Positions 52,028 to 63,103 of a stretch of 64,000 bases of DNA are shown in pieces. The stretch lies in the NCBI GenBank assembly GCA_946894095.1, contig OX335654.1:17369687-17433686 (forward strand), written 5' to 3'. Both the position numbers and the translations under genes were made by a program. Below the pieces are notes generated by a model. It did no database searches, had not been told where the DNA came from, and worked only from the letters and a program-made list of their open reading frames with translations. The stretch is from Incurvaria masculella (taxonomy: Eukaryota; Arthropoda; Insecta; Lepidoptera; Incurvariidae). The stretch's first letter is position 1, and each line of letters opens with the position of its first letter.

Positions 52028-52276
52028 TGTTTATTTATTTATAATTATTTGCGAAAGGATAGGCATACGTTATCGCATCTACAGCTATCTTCAGGGTACA
52101 AAACTCGCCGAAAACTAGTTATTTACGGTGGTACTGTGATATTTCTGACAAGAGCTATCTCCAGGCACTGCTAGAATTTGTTACACCGTCATTAAACTAA
52201 GCTTGATTCAAAATTTTGCCCAGGTAGGCGTGATAAAAGCGTATTTTTTGTACTATAAATTAATTAATTAATGACA

Positions 52277-52353
52277 GCCGGCCAAGTGCGAGTTGGACTC
52301 GCACATGAAGGGTTATGTAGCATTCTTCCAAGATTTAACACAATAAAATCACG
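52277..52353 (-). mobile_element. GTCY-MITE fragment (hairpin end)
   Basis: CCGGCCAAGTGCGAGTTGGA, CTCGCACATGAAGG and ATTTAACACAATAAAATCACG are the reversed hairpin end. It stops at the T run, where copy 13 starts in the opposite direction. Confidence 0.85.
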
Positions 52354-52358
52354 TTTTT

Positions 52359-52626
52359 AGGGTTCCGTACTTATAGGGTGCCAACGGAACCATATTACTA
52401 AACCTCCGCTATCCGTCCGTCCGTCCGTCCGTCCATCTGTCACAGGGCTGTATCTCATGAACCGTAATGGGTGAGCAGCTGAAATGTTCACAGAGTGTGT
52501 ATTTATTTTGCCGCTATAACAAAAATAGGTAACATTTAAAAAGAATAAAAATAAATAAGATTTCCATACAACAAACGTAATTTTTTGTGTTAAATCTTAT
52601 TCCGACTCGCACTTGGCCGGTTTTTT
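52359..52626 (+). mobile_element. GTCY-MITE copy, complete, hairpin half lost
   Basis: AGGGTTCCGTACTTATAGGG, (GTCC)n at 52414-52435, TTCACAGAGTGTG, and the end TTCCGACTCGCACTTGGCCGG: the first half of the hairpin (GTGCGAGTC) is deleted. It forms an inverted pair with the preceding fragment. Confidence 0.85.
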
Positions 52627-52799
52627 GTATGGCTTCGTTAAAGCTCTGGGCGTCGCCTGGCATTTCTTATATGCGGTCCTGGCTTGTGTGTGCTCTGTGG
52701 GATTTCTGCACGTAACAATAATACAAGTATCTTCCCGTGCATATAGTAAGAGACGACTAAAGGATTCGTTCTTCATTTCTTACATTTGGAAGGGTTACT
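52627..52799. other. Unassigned DNA
   Basis: No repeat or domain recognised in the short plus-strand frame. Confidence 0.3.
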
Positions 52800-52905
52800 A
52801 CTGCCCGAGTTGGTACCATCGCATTGAATGATGATCGAAGCGGCAATAAAAATTGTCCGTGTTTCCAACTAGTTTAATGTAGCTGTGTAGTATGAGCAAG
52901 GTAAG
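52800..52905 (+). mobile_element. SINE body fragment
   Basis: GCCCGAGTTGGTACCATCGC, GAAGCGGCAATAAAAATTGTCC and TAATGTAGCTGTG are central SINE body motifs. Head and tail are missing. Confidence 0.65.
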
Positions 52906-53332
52906 GGAGGTAACCGGCGTAAGATGTGAGAAAATATGCGAGAGAATTAGATCAATTCTGAACCAATCAGAAGCGTTACGTTACGTACTTAGGTAAGCCT
53001 CTCTCCCATAGCAAGGGAATCCTATTTTGGGAGACAGGGATCCTACAAAATTTAACTACTACATGTTAAAAGTATTAAGCAAAAATATTCTTCAATGAAC
53101 ACGATACATACTTAAATTACTACACTATCTGAAACCTGTTGTTTTGTTTATTATTCTTGTACTTGTACTGAACTTGCTTAATCAGTGAAATAAATAGCTA
53201 TTATTATTATTATATTATTATACCTCCTGCGCTCTTTTTAGGTAAAATATTTGGCATCTACTTCTGATTGTTGCAGAATTTATCGAATTCCCTCGTATAC
53301 TTTCTCACATCTTACGCCCCGGTTCAGCCCCT
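52906..53332. other. Unassigned DNA
   Basis: A short (TTA)n run near 53200-53222. The direct pair AGATGTGAGAAAATATGCGAG/CTCGTATACTTTCTCACATCT (about 52921 and 53293) is an imperfect inverted repeat that may bound a further small element. Confidence 0.4.
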
Positions 53333-53736
53333 GGGGCCCATTTAGGTAAGAGTGAGTTCTAATTCGTCGCTAAATATCAACTCACTTTTTTAAATATTTC
53401 ATATTTTCAGACTTCTTGAACATCATTTTAGTTTGGAAAAATCTGGTTTTTTCCATAAATACGTTGGAAGTATAAGTCTGGTTTTCACCAAGTGCTGATT
53501 TATTTTAATCGACATTTAAATGGCCTTTATTACTAAAGTGCTTATTATCTTGTACTGGTATTGATTGCAAGCTGCTAAGAAAGGCCCTTAACATGTAGCG
53601 ACTGAGCTAATCAATAGTAGGTGAAAAAAGCCCTAAATAACAGTTCCGTTATTTAAATAATAATATGCACCCCAGCTGTTTGTAGGTTAACTCACTTCCG
53701 AACTCGAACTCACTCTTACCTGAATGGGCCCCCTAG
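53333..53736. mobile_element. M-MITE copy 2, carrying an I-MITE
   Basis: Left terminus CTGGGGCCCATTTAGGTAAGA, GTGAGTTCTAATTCG; right terminus CGAACTCGAACTCACTC, TTACCTGAATGGGCCCCCTAG. The core (ATACGTTGGAAGTATA...AATAACAG) is split at 53475 by an I-MITE. It is otherwise the reverse of copy 1. Confidence 0.85.
53475..53633 (+). mobile_element. I-MITE with TA duplication, nested in M-MITE
   Basis: Starts AGTCTGGTTTTCACCAAGTG, ends TAGTAGGTGAAAAAAGCCC; inverted ends pair CTGGTTTTCACC with GGTGAAAAAAGCC approximately. TA occurs on both sides (53473-53474, 53634-53635); the M-MITE copy at 40394 has one TA at this place. 159 bp, non-coding. Confidence 0.85.
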
Positions 53737-53934
53737 TCAATTAACTCACCGGTGAACAGGTAAGTGAATGATTATATCACCATAGTACCATGCTAACTGT
53801 ACAATGTGTACACACTAGTCGTGGGACGAGAAATGAGAAATGGGTTCGTATAACTGTTACTAGTGTAAAAACGAAGTATTCATTTTACGCCGAGCAGTAT
53901 GGCCGCTGGAAATTTCTTGTAGCGCACTGGATCG
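53737..53934. other. BB repeat trace and unassigned DNA
   Basis: CAGGTAAGTGAATGATTATA near 53757 and TACCATGCTAACTGT are BB motifs in reverse, as to the right of M-MITE copy 1. Confidence 0.4.
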
Positions 53935-54195
53935 CGCACGCGGCGCGCCAACCAAAGCCCGTAGGTTGCGAGCCGTCTAGACGCAACGACCCGCCAGCCG
54001 CGACTGTCTCGCTCGCGCAATGGCGGGCGGCAGTAGTTGTTGTAACGTCGGTTGAGGCTTGGAGCCGGCGACTCTCGTAACTGGAGTTACGAGTAATAAT
54101 TACTTCGTTGCGGCTTGTAACCGGCGACTTTTTACCGCCGGTTACCTCCGAAACTGTAATGCGCGCGCGCAGTGCGCACTGTAGTCGAAGAGGGG
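53935..54195. other. CpG-rich block with two perfect hairpins
   Basis: CTCGTAACT/AGTTACGAG at 54074-54093 (2-nt loop) and GTAACCGGCG/CGCCGGTTAC at 54117-54145 (9-nt loop). GCGCGCGCGC follows. The block resembles regulatory or 5' exon DNA; a 96-codon plus frame has no recognised domain. Confidence 0.45.
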
Positions 54196-54711
54196 CTACA
54201 TTGTTAACGACCGCCGTTGTGGTTGGTTACAGAAAAAGTCCAACCATTAGTATTTCTAAATGCTAATAGGCATATAAAATAAATGATAATTATGTTTATT
54301 TATCATTTGTGTTATATTATTTCTGGGGATTATTTTGTCGAGGATAAAAAGTTTTTTCTGACTTCTTAATTGTTTGCGATAACTACATAGTAACAAAACC
54401 TCTTTCTTGATTTTGATTTTCGTTGAGAATACAGGTCACTGCACTCGTGCTAGATGTTACACATTCATGTCCAGCCAAAAAAAAAAGGGAGAAGAAGGGA
54501 GAGGGAGTTTTTTTTTCATTTCTTTTTGCAACAGTTTCCGCAAACGGCTATCGGCATCAGCAATAACTAACAGTTACAAACGTTTTCGAAGACCAGTGTA
54601 TACGCCCACGACTAGTACACACGACTGAAATTTATAGCATGGTACGAAATGCAACTAAACGTAAGAGTTAATCATTGCTTGTTCACGCGGCCTATTTACC
54701 ATGTTAACCAT
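54196..54711. other. Unassigned DNA
   Basis: A pyrimidine/purine-rich patch at 54475-54530, and a weak BB trace near 54640-54700. No gene recognised. Confidence 0.3.
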
Positions 54712-54780
54712 TTGGTATGGCACCTAGATCCCATATGGTGTGTTGGGCTGATATCATCATAGTAGGTGTGGTATCACCAG
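54712..54780 (+). mobile_element. SINE-5S tail fragment
   Basis: TGGTATGGCACCTAGATCCC, ATATGGTGTGTTGGGCTGAT and GTGTGGTATCACC match the 5S-type tail. Confidence 0.65.
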
Positions 54781-55419
54781 TTCTTCAAAGTTGGACTGAA
54801 TGTTGAAATCCATGAATTTAGGACGTAAAGTAACGAACCGAACGATTATGAACCGATGCATCCACATATTAGTCAGTGACTTCAAACTGGTAATTTTAAG
54901 AAAAAACCCCAAAATTATCCTTCGAGTTATTTATTTGGCAAAAAAATAATGTTTATGAAAAATGTATAGCGATAAGTCATCGTTTTATCATTATGTACTC
55001 AAGCGTAGTCAGTGGGCCCCACGGTTGGTCATGCCTTCGGGAAACCCGGAAGAGTTACGGCATTGAAGATAATGACAGGTGTGAACACAGCAGCCGTTAG
55101 TTCGCTTGCCAAACAAAGTCACGGGTCACGTGGCTATACCAGTATTAGTGCGCAGATGCGGGAAATCAGTCTTCAAATGCCGTCAGTTTGCTGATTTTTA
55201 TAGCTACATTTGCATATTTTTTTGGTGATTTGAAAAATCATTGAGCAAATTTAGATAGACGTAAACACTACGTATCTCTTATTAGTAGTCTCAAATAACT
55301 GAATCTAACTTTACTGTTTGGGAAAACTTTTGGGTTGGGCACTTATATTTATTATAAGATGTTTTTTTTTATTTTAAGCGCGGCCTATGGCACATACTAG
55401 GCCCTTACATAAGAGGTAC
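54781..55419. other. Unassigned DNA
   Basis: No repeat or domain recognised. Confidence 0.3.
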
Positions 55420-55490
55420 CCGATGTGATGCCCATGGGCTTTAGAACTTACACCGGGGCTGCGAAAACCATGCCGGCCGGCATGGTGCTT
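55420..55490 (+). repeat. Fragment of the Helitron-like element with 20-bp palindrome
   Basis: ATGCCCATGGGCTTTAGAAC and GGGGCTGCGAAAACCATGCC match 9578-9620. The perfect 20-bp palindrome ACCATGCCGG/CCGGCATGGT at 55467-55486 ends it. Confidence 0.65.
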
Positions 55491-56757
55491 TTCACACCAT
55501 TTTTGAAAGACCCCGGGTTCGGGGAAATACCTCGTGCTGAAGAGTGCATTTCATAGTATACCGACCCTATGGATAAATGATCTAGGGGATCGGCAGGTTC
55601 TATTGTCGGTATTGTCGACATTGAAAGGCTGCATTCTTAGGATACTCTGCGGTGAGAGATAGTTGAAAGGGCGTGACAAAGACAGTATAGATCACTCCAA
55701 AGGCCATGAAACCTGGCAATAACTCATTAACCTTATTTGTTGAACCCATCTCAAACCAGTCATTGTATAGGTATGAGGTTTAAAGTTATGTTGGGCGGCT
55801 TGGGACAGCCACAGAATAAGAACACATTTAGTTACGTCACAGAGCACGTTTAGTCTAAACCGCAGATCGTTGTCCGTCGGAAATGACGCAGCAAGCTCCG
55901 TTATCCGTCGAGGATCCTCACCGCAAACCTCCGAAGGAGTCGAGTGCGTGCTGCCGTGACACGCAGACAGATGAGCGTAGAGACCGTTGCGTGTGACTTA
56001 CGGCACGTAAGCACTGGAAAATAATGAAGTGATAAGTAGTAACTATTAGGTAATCTGTGGCTTTGGAGCATTTCATTTCTTCCAAAGTCCGTCGTAAAAC
56101 GAAAAAGCGACATTACTTCGTAGCATTTAATAGTATACCTACATAAGTTCCCCGAGTGTTAGACCTCGCGAGTTTGACTTTCCATGTAGCCTAAAACTGA
56201 ATAAATATTAACCGCGCACTAATTAAAATACCTACTACTATTATTAAATTAAATTATTATTATTATATATTCATACTATTAAAATACTATTATTTTTCTC
56301 CCTTGGTACTTACCTAACGCTTCAGGTCTTGTCACATCACATTTTTAAAAATCCATTTAATTATCGAAAATGGCTGACCAATTTTCACGAGAATTGGTTG
56401 AGAGATGCGACCGGTAGAGAAGAACCAATTTTTGGCCAAGCTGAAACGCCACGTGAAAAACGGTAAGCTTTCAAACATTTTCAACGGCCGCGGTAATCTA
56501 AAAAGTATCACCAGGCGGGGCACGTGGCGGGCGGGGCGAGTGACGGCGCGGGCGGCGCGGTGCGCGGCGCCTATTAGTTCGGCTCAGTGCAGCGATCGTC
56601 TGTAGCTGGCGCCACCTATCGTTTAATAGCAATAACTGACGAGCGATTAAGAGCCATCTGTCGTCGAATAGCGATAAACAAATACAATATATGATCACTC
56701 GATACATTTATAATCGCTCCCAGGTGGCACGTGCACTTGAACTTGGGAATGTAGATT
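55491..56757. other. Unassigned DNA with GC-rich patch
   Basis: 56510-56590 is CG-rich (GGCGGGGCGAGTGACGGCGC). No gene, RNA or named repeat. Confidence 0.35.
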
Positions 56758-57017
56758 GGGCCTTTTTCACCTACTGCTGGTTAGCTTAATCGCCACATAT
56801 TAAGGGCCTTTCTTAGCAGCTGGCCATAAATACCAGTATAAAATAATCAGCATTTTAGTAATTAAGGCCCTTTAAGGGTCTCTTCCACCAAGTTCTGATT
56901 AGTTTAATCCTCCTTACCATTTCACAATCTATACAAATACAAGACAGTCAGCACTTTATTAATAAAATCCCTTTAAGTGACGATTAAAATAAATCAGCAC
57001 TTGGTGAAAACCAGGCT
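56758..57017 (-). mobile_element. I-MITE, two monomers, reverse
   Basis: Begins GGGCCTTTTTCACCTACTG and ends AGCACTTGGTGAAAACCAGGCT. The inner junction CCCTTTAAGGGTCTCTTCCACC resembles that of the pair at 50485-50752. Confidence 0.8.
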
Positions 57018-57229
57018 AGGACTTGTTCAATTATTTAAAAAAAACATCCGTGAATTGGCAGCAGGTATTCAGGTGGGCTTACCTCGCTCCTCACTTCTCT
57101 TTCGTTACGCACATATACTTCCGACCGCTCCAACACATTTCTCAGTACTGGGTCATCACAAAGGAAACATGAGTTTGAGCACATGGTCACTATTAGTTCA
57201 GCCAAATGGCTCGCCTATCATTCGAGGCG
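57018..57229. other. Unassigned DNA
   Basis: No repeat or domain recognised. Confidence 0.3.
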
Positions 57230-57530
57230 ACAGATGCACGCACCACATTCTTTCATTTTCCGAATGGGATCAATGCGATCTTGTTCCATGGTTCGGAATC
57301 CATCTAAAACGAAGTCGCCTTCCCGTAGGTTGTAAGGTAAAACCCGCCCAGATTGATGCCCATCGCATTGAATGAAGTTGGTCGAATGAGCAATGAAACA
57401 CTGTGTAGCCGTGCTCATAAAGGGGAAGTTCCCGGCATGACACCTTAGTCCTTAGTAAATGCGATGTGTTGGGATATCGTGATATTTGGTGTATAAGCCA
57501 TCCATTTGTCAAACAGTTCCATAAAAAATC
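57230..57530 (+). mobile_element. SINE-T, head-less, old
   Basis: GCACCACATTCTTTCATTTT, TGTTCCATGGTTCGGAATCC, ATCGCATTGAATGAAGTTGG, AGCCGTGCTCATAAAGG and AGCCATCCATTTG in order, with many substitutions; AAAAA at the end. Confidence 0.75.
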
Positions 57531-57635
57531 AACCTTCTAGTCAAAGTTATAAAAATGTATTTAGGTCTGACATAAATATTACTGAGGTTGATGGTGTTTT
57601 TTTTTTATAAATAATTTAATCTGAGTCAGTTTTAT
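57531..57635. other. Unassigned DNA
   Basis: AT-rich, nothing recognised. Confidence 0.3.
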
Positions 57636-57893
57636 CGATTCACATCACTTAAAAGTTTCTTGCCCTTTCTATTGTTCTTTGTTCTTTGCCTTAATCTGCT
57701 CTACCAAGGAATTGTTTGGCAGTAGCATTTAGATCTAAGTATGTATTTCATAATTTTGGATGTAAAAATATGTTACGTAAACCGGTGAAGTTTCTTTGTG
57801 GGTTCTTCTTTACTGGGTTGATCAAATCCGCGGATCTTTGTGACGTAACTTGGTGTAGTTTGACTACCAAAAAGTTTAAATAAATGAAATGAA
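57636..57893 (+). mobile_element. LINE-P 3' end, longest copy
   Basis: GTTCTTTGTTCTTTGCC...GGAATTGTTTGGCAGTAGC...GTTGATCAAATCCGCGGATC...GTGACGTAACTTGGTGTAG and the tail AAATAAATGAAATGAAAAAA. The A-rich, variable tail and the differing 5' starts of the copies suggest target-primed retroposition; no ORF. Confidence 0.65.
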
Positions 57894-58049
57894 AAAAATA
57901 TTAAATGAAATATTGTGTATGCAATTAGCAGATCAAACACGTTTAGGCAGCGCATTATTTATTACATAGAAAAGCCGTGTCATAATTAATCATTATCCAA
58001 TGGGTTAGTGTAGAAACATTCTGTATGTGCATACAGATTCGCAAGGAGG

Positions 58050-58390
58050 AATTTTCGATATGGGAGCAGAAAAAGAGGATATGGTGCGTAACGAGGCAAT
58101 CCGCCGACGTACCAGAGTAGTCGTTATTGGACACCGGGTGGCTAAGCTCAAGTGGCAGCGGGCTCGTCACGTCAGCCGAAGAGACGACCGTTGGAGTAAC
58201 CGTGTCCTACACTGGCGGCCGTGGACAGGAAAACGAAGTGAAGACCACCCGCCAGGTGGAACGACGACATCAAGTGCGTCGGCGGAAAGCCATGGTTCCG
58301 TACCGCTGAGGGCCGGGAGGGCTGGAGAAAAATTGGAGAGGCGTATTTCCAGCAGTGGACGCAAACACGCTGACTGACTGAGCAGAAAAA
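58050..58390 (+). pseudogene. RTE-like retrotransposon ORF2 C-terminal part, frameshifted
   Basis: One frame (about 58081-58222) reads IRRRT, then VAKLKWQ.ARH..RR, RW, VL.WRPWTGKRS; the next part continues in another frame as RPPARW, GG, AEGRE, EAYFQQWTQTR and a stop near 58372. Together these are the conserved C-terminal blocks of RTE-type ORF2 (family knowledge). A frameshift after GKRS separates them. TGACTGACTGA and an A run follow, as at a retroposon 3' end. The RT core is absent. Confidence 0.8.
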
Positions 58391-59984
58391 AAAATTTTTT
58401 ATTGCGGCTGTTTTTATTCATAAAAAAGTCGCTGTAACACAAGTTTTATTAAATAATCAACAAAAAATTAAACTTTGCAACTAACCAAGAAAAAACATAG
58501 CTTGGGGCGATCCATTAATGCCGCACTAGAGGTCCATGCAAACGTGACTACGCGTGGGCACGGATAAATGAGGGAAACATTGTTAATGTCATACAAGTGT
58601 TGAGTCGCGATAATAAAAGTCAACAGATGGCGTTGCAATTCACATTTCAGAATACATTAAATACAAACCAATGAATGTCAGTGATGTTTTTTATTGACAA
58701 TAACATTACTTACTTTAACTACAGTAACATTTTCGTCATGCCTGTCTAGGCAAAATTAGGAATTAAGCCTAGTTGAATAACGGTGTAACTAGTTCAGTCA
58801 TAATACCAGCGAAAAATAAGAAGTATTTAGCGAATCTTGTACATTGTATGATGTTAGCAGTCATCCCTACCATCCTTTGTCTAAGGCGTGGGAGAGACAG
58901 AGAGAGGAGGGGGCACTGATAGAGTGACCCTCGATATTCATTTAAACATTCAATTTTAAGAAATGTAGCATGCTTCCTTCATCCTCATAATCCTCAAACA
59001 ATTGTCGGCAATTTTCTAGTTTACAATATTTCTATGCCCTTTCATTTACTGCGTCTTCCGTGAAAATAGCGTGAGGTATGAACGGATCGCCCCATTTATC
59101 AGAAATCCAAAACACGAAACTTAAATAAAGCAAATAAAAATAACAAACAATAAAAATAATCCGAAATCTCTATATGGTGTAGATCAGGCAGAAAATAAGT
59201 CAGCCTAGAAAATTCTTTAAAAATTAATTAACATTAAAGAAATAATCCGTAAGTAGCGCCCACTCGCTATCTCGCTCACACTGTATATTATACATACTGT
59301 AAATTATAAGCACGTAGCACGGATCGGCTCGCAAAAACCATGTCTAGTCTGGATTATATTCACGACACCTACGCATCCCAAATCTGTTAGTAGTAAAACT
59401 AACTGCTACAGTTACGCTTATAGTTCACGTTATTTATTAATTTCGTAGAAATGTTAAGATTATAATATTTTTCTGTTTCAGTTCTATGAAATTAATATGT
59501 TATGTATTTGAATCAAAAATATTTAAAGTAATAAGAAATAAAACTTGGAATTTGCTTTTTATTCTTTTTGACAAATGACCAATCGCCATTTTGAAATCGT
59601 TTCTTTCAAAGCGTGATTCATAACTGGCAAACTACCCTCACAATCTGTGAGTTATGAATACTGCTTAACGACAAACCTTCCGAACCTATCCGACCCATAC
59701 AAAGTGTCTTGTATGAAACACTAAAAGCAATGGTAAGTCTACTCATAATAAATGTAAAATATGACCATATTTATAATCGCCAAATCACTATCATTTTTAG
59801 GTTTTTTTTTTTGTAATAGCGATTCTAATACCATTAGAAGGAGCTAGTTAAAAAATACTTCTATCTAACGGTAAACTAAAAAAATTGCTATTAGAACAAA
59901 ACCAATAAAACTGAAATTCTGATAATGATTTGGAGGTCACAATTAAGGTTATATTTATCTAATATAATTAGTAAGTGCCTCTAA
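58391..59984. other. Long unassigned AT-rich stretch
   Basis: About 1.6 kb with no repeat shared in the window and no frame of 60 codons. A purine-rich GAGAGACAGAGAGAGGAGGG lies at 58890-58912. I see nothing else. Confidence 0.35.
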
Positions 59985-60112
59985 CCCCTGATTTCACCAC
60001 CTCCAGTTACCTGAAATCCGATGCTTAGCTTTCGGTTACATCGCATATTTAAATTGTGTAACCGAAAGACAACTTTGGGAAGTTTGTAGCTGGAGGTGGT
60101 GAAAACGGCCGT
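59985..60112. mobile_element. Z foldback element
   Basis: Left arm TTTCACCACCTCCAGTTACC...GCTTTCGGTTACA and right arm TGTGTAACCGAAAGAC...TAGCTGGAGGTGGTGAAAA are inverted copies with differences, ~55 bp each. Half an element is at 42366-42455. Confidence 0.7.
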
Positions 60113-60340
60113 AAGTCGATCACTTTGTGTGTTGGATGCTTACATGGGCTGTAAAAGTTCAGAACCACCCCAACAATGCCTCTAACTTGTGTGTTCACAC
60201 AGTTGATGTCTACACTTTACAAAGTGGGTCTACTAATTGCTGGGACTCGAAGACACGTCGGCCTGGGCCGTGGATGACTCGTCGCTGCCTGAGCCCGATC
60301 TGAAAATTTAGAGTATGTTAACCCATTGACTGTCATGTGC
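60113..60340. other. Unassigned DNA
   Basis: No repeat or gene recognised. Confidence 0.3.
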
Positions 60341-60560
60341 GTAATAGTAATTATAATAATAATCATAAAAATCTTTATTGTACACCATTATAAAAACAGT
60401 TTACAAAAGGTGGGCCTAATGCCAAAAGGCATTCTCTTCCTACCTACCCTTGGGATGTAGGAAAGGTGCAAGGCGACAGACAAAAAAGGATAAAAGAGGT
60501 AAAAATGTTGTCAATAAAGATATATACTAAACAAGAATACATATACTTACACCCTAATAC
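60341..60560 (-). repeat. Probable retroposon 3' end
   Basis: (TAA)n-like run at 60347-60365 followed by ATCTTTATTGTACACCATTA (reverse polyadenylation-like AATAAAGAT) and GGGCCTAATGCCAAAAGGCA. This wording is, from memory, common at lepidopteran LINE 3' ends. Single copy here. Confidence 0.4.
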
Positions 60561-60678
60561 TATTACGAAATAGTACATAGTTAAAAGCTAGCCTAGGTGC
60601 CGAGTGCGTTGTTATACGTATACTTTATATCACTTTAGTAATTTAGCGCCGAGTGGTAAATTTTTTCAAGCAATGCAT
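60561..60678. other. Unassigned DNA
   Basis: AT-rich; nothing recognised. Confidence 0.3.
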
Positions 60679-60832
60679 ATTTTCAAATTGTCCGTGTTTT
60701 ACATCCAGTTCAATGTAGCCGAGCAATATAAGGAAGGCCCTGGCATGGCACCTAGTTCCCGTGTGGTCTGTTAGGCTCATATCTGACGGTCAGTTTGGTA
60801 TTAGCCTTCTATGTCCAGTTACATAAAAAAAA
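60679..60832 (+). mobile_element. SINE-5S 3' part
   Basis: TTGTCCGTGTTTTACATCCA, ATATAAGGAAGGCCCTGG, GGCACCTAGTTCCCGTGTGG and a poly(A) at 60824-60832. 5' truncated. Confidence 0.8.
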
Positions 60833-61121
60833 ATCTGCAGCCAAGGACAGAGTTGTGATTAGCTGATGAGCTGCGAAAATGACTGAAGAACGGGGCAGAA
60901 AACTCAATACTTATTGTAGGTGAACGGTGACAGAAACGTCAAAAATGTCATTAGTGTCACGTTTTATTTACGAGTTTTTTAATGAAAATATGGTTCGGAG
61001 GAAAAAAACAGCTTTTGTTTGTTTTCAAACTTATTTTAATGTAATTGATAAGCATAAAGTTTGAAATGAAATATTATAGGTTATGTTATCTTGATAATTT
61101 CTTTCCTACAATTTCATTGAA
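60833..61121. other. Unassigned DNA
   Basis: AT-rich; nothing recognised. Confidence 0.3.
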
Positions 61122-61669
61122 GGTGGCCCAACCCACTCAACTTCCCATACAAAAGGGGAAAGAAGATCACGCCCATATTTCTTGTCAGAGATCCCAAATT
61201 TTGCTCAAAATAGCTTTATTTGGTCGAACTAGATGTCTGATGACCCCAACGGTCGTACGGTGTAAAATTGTGTTTGGTTTCTAAGTTATAAGGTCCGAAA
61301 GTTAGAATTTTTTACGCGTTTTATACAATAACTTTGGAGGTGGATTACGCATGATAAATTAAGAACATCTTAAAAAGATTAGTCATCAGATATAGGTTAT
61401 TTAATCAAAATTTATAATCTATTTGGTTTTTGTTAGATTTTTGACTACAGCGGTCGTGGTTTACTTTTAGCTATAAGTCGTTTTGTAATTAAAATTTTCG
61501 TAAATCTTACCAATTCATACACTATGCACATTGTCTTTTTTGTGGACATGTTGCATCTTCCTCATCACCGAGCCTGTCTTTTTCTTTGAAACAGAAAAGG
61601 TCCCAGAGCGCAACAGCACGGTTTTGTACCTTGCCCGCGAATGAGTTGGTCCCGCCGGGTTGGGCCACC
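61122..61669 (-). mobile_element. TTAA-MITE copy 4
   Basis: Ends GGTGGCCCAACCC and GGGTTGGGCCACC are both present; TTAA follows on the right (61670-61673), while TGAA precedes on the left. CATCTCCC next to the left end is changed to CAACTTCCC. Interior as in copies 2 and 3. Confidence 0.88.
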
Positions 61670-61673
61670 TTAA

Positions 61674-63103
61674 TTAGCATAATTCGGAACGGATTTATTT
61701 TTGGAATAACATTGTGGAAAATAAGTCACGTGTAGGGTTTCTGACAATTTTTGAGATCTTTTAGGGTAGGTCGCCTAGACGACACCTGGCTTGATAAATA
61801 AGCAGTATTCTTCCCTATCCTAGAATCTTGAAAGGCAGAATAAGGTGGAATGTTTTTACTCACGAGGATATTTTAGGAATACTATGGGCAGAGGCTAGCG
61901 AAGGACTTCCGACTAGCGAGGGTGCGTTGGCACGCGAGGAGCCGCTTTCCGGGGACGCTGACACCGCACTACACACACAAATACATATATGTTCATTCAA
62001 TGTGATAGTACCACCCCAGCCAGGCCAACAGTTTTAAATTGATTCCGAATCATAGCTTGGTGTCGGGGCTAAATTGGGTATCTTATAAGAAACAAATTCC
62101 ATGAAATCATGTTATACAGGAAACTAAAGGAAAGCATTGATTTTTAATAAGATTTACTTTAAATTATCAAAAATAATTTTATTATCAAATTATCAAAAAT
62201 ATTTTTTCTTTATTTTCTTATGGCCATAATTTTTTTTTTAAATTAGAACACGATGTTGTGACGCCGATTATAGGTGTGTTGGACTTCATTACAGGTACGG
62301 GTAATGCATGAATCCGTAACACTTAAAAAGTCATCATCGAAATGGGTTGAGGAAGTAAAAGTCCACGAATAAGAATAAGTTCCCATTGTATCTCTTGTTG
62401 TGAAGACTCACGGTTCCATCTCGGATGACAGGGATGGGTCCCGGTGCACCTGGGTTGGGACGGAAAAACGCTCAGGTTGCTGAGAGGCTGTCGACCACTG
62501 GGATACCGCCGACGACCGAGATGCCACTGACAGAGCTCTGTGGAAAGTATCTAAATTATTATTATTATTATATACACTAGCAGTCACAATCTGATGCGTG
62601 TACTTCACTGATTGAGTGTAAATTTTTTTTAAGTACATTTAGTAATACAATTTATTATTATTAATATATTATTATTATATTGTTATGTGAATGATTTTAA
62701 TTGGTAATCAATCATCAACTAGCTACAATGGGGGTTTTAGGACACCAATATGTAAGACAGTGCATTTTTCACGGTTTTCATGAAATAAGCCAATCCTTCG
62801 TCCACTGGACAACCCTATTTTGCTCATCTTGAATAGCTTGGTGGACAATGAGTGGATCCGAAAACATTTTTACATCATCCGCAAAGAAGGCAATTAGAAG
62901 TAATTACTGTCTTTTATTTTTAATATTTTTTAAATGGTTGTCAAAATTGTTTTTGAAACTTCACTGAGCTAGCACTTATGACTGCAGCATTTTCCAGTTT
63001 CTTTTATTGTGTCATTGCTTGACGTTCGATTATACATATACATACATACATATCATAATCCAACCTTGATGGACGTTTTCAAAGGAACAATTAGAGCTGA
63101 TTC
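61674..63103. other. Mostly unassigned DNA
   Basis: 61990-62057 carries a weak reversed SINE trace (CATTCAATGTGATAGTACCA, TTGATTCCGAATCAT). Short (TTA)n runs lie near 62556 and 62655. No gene recognised. Confidence 0.35.
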
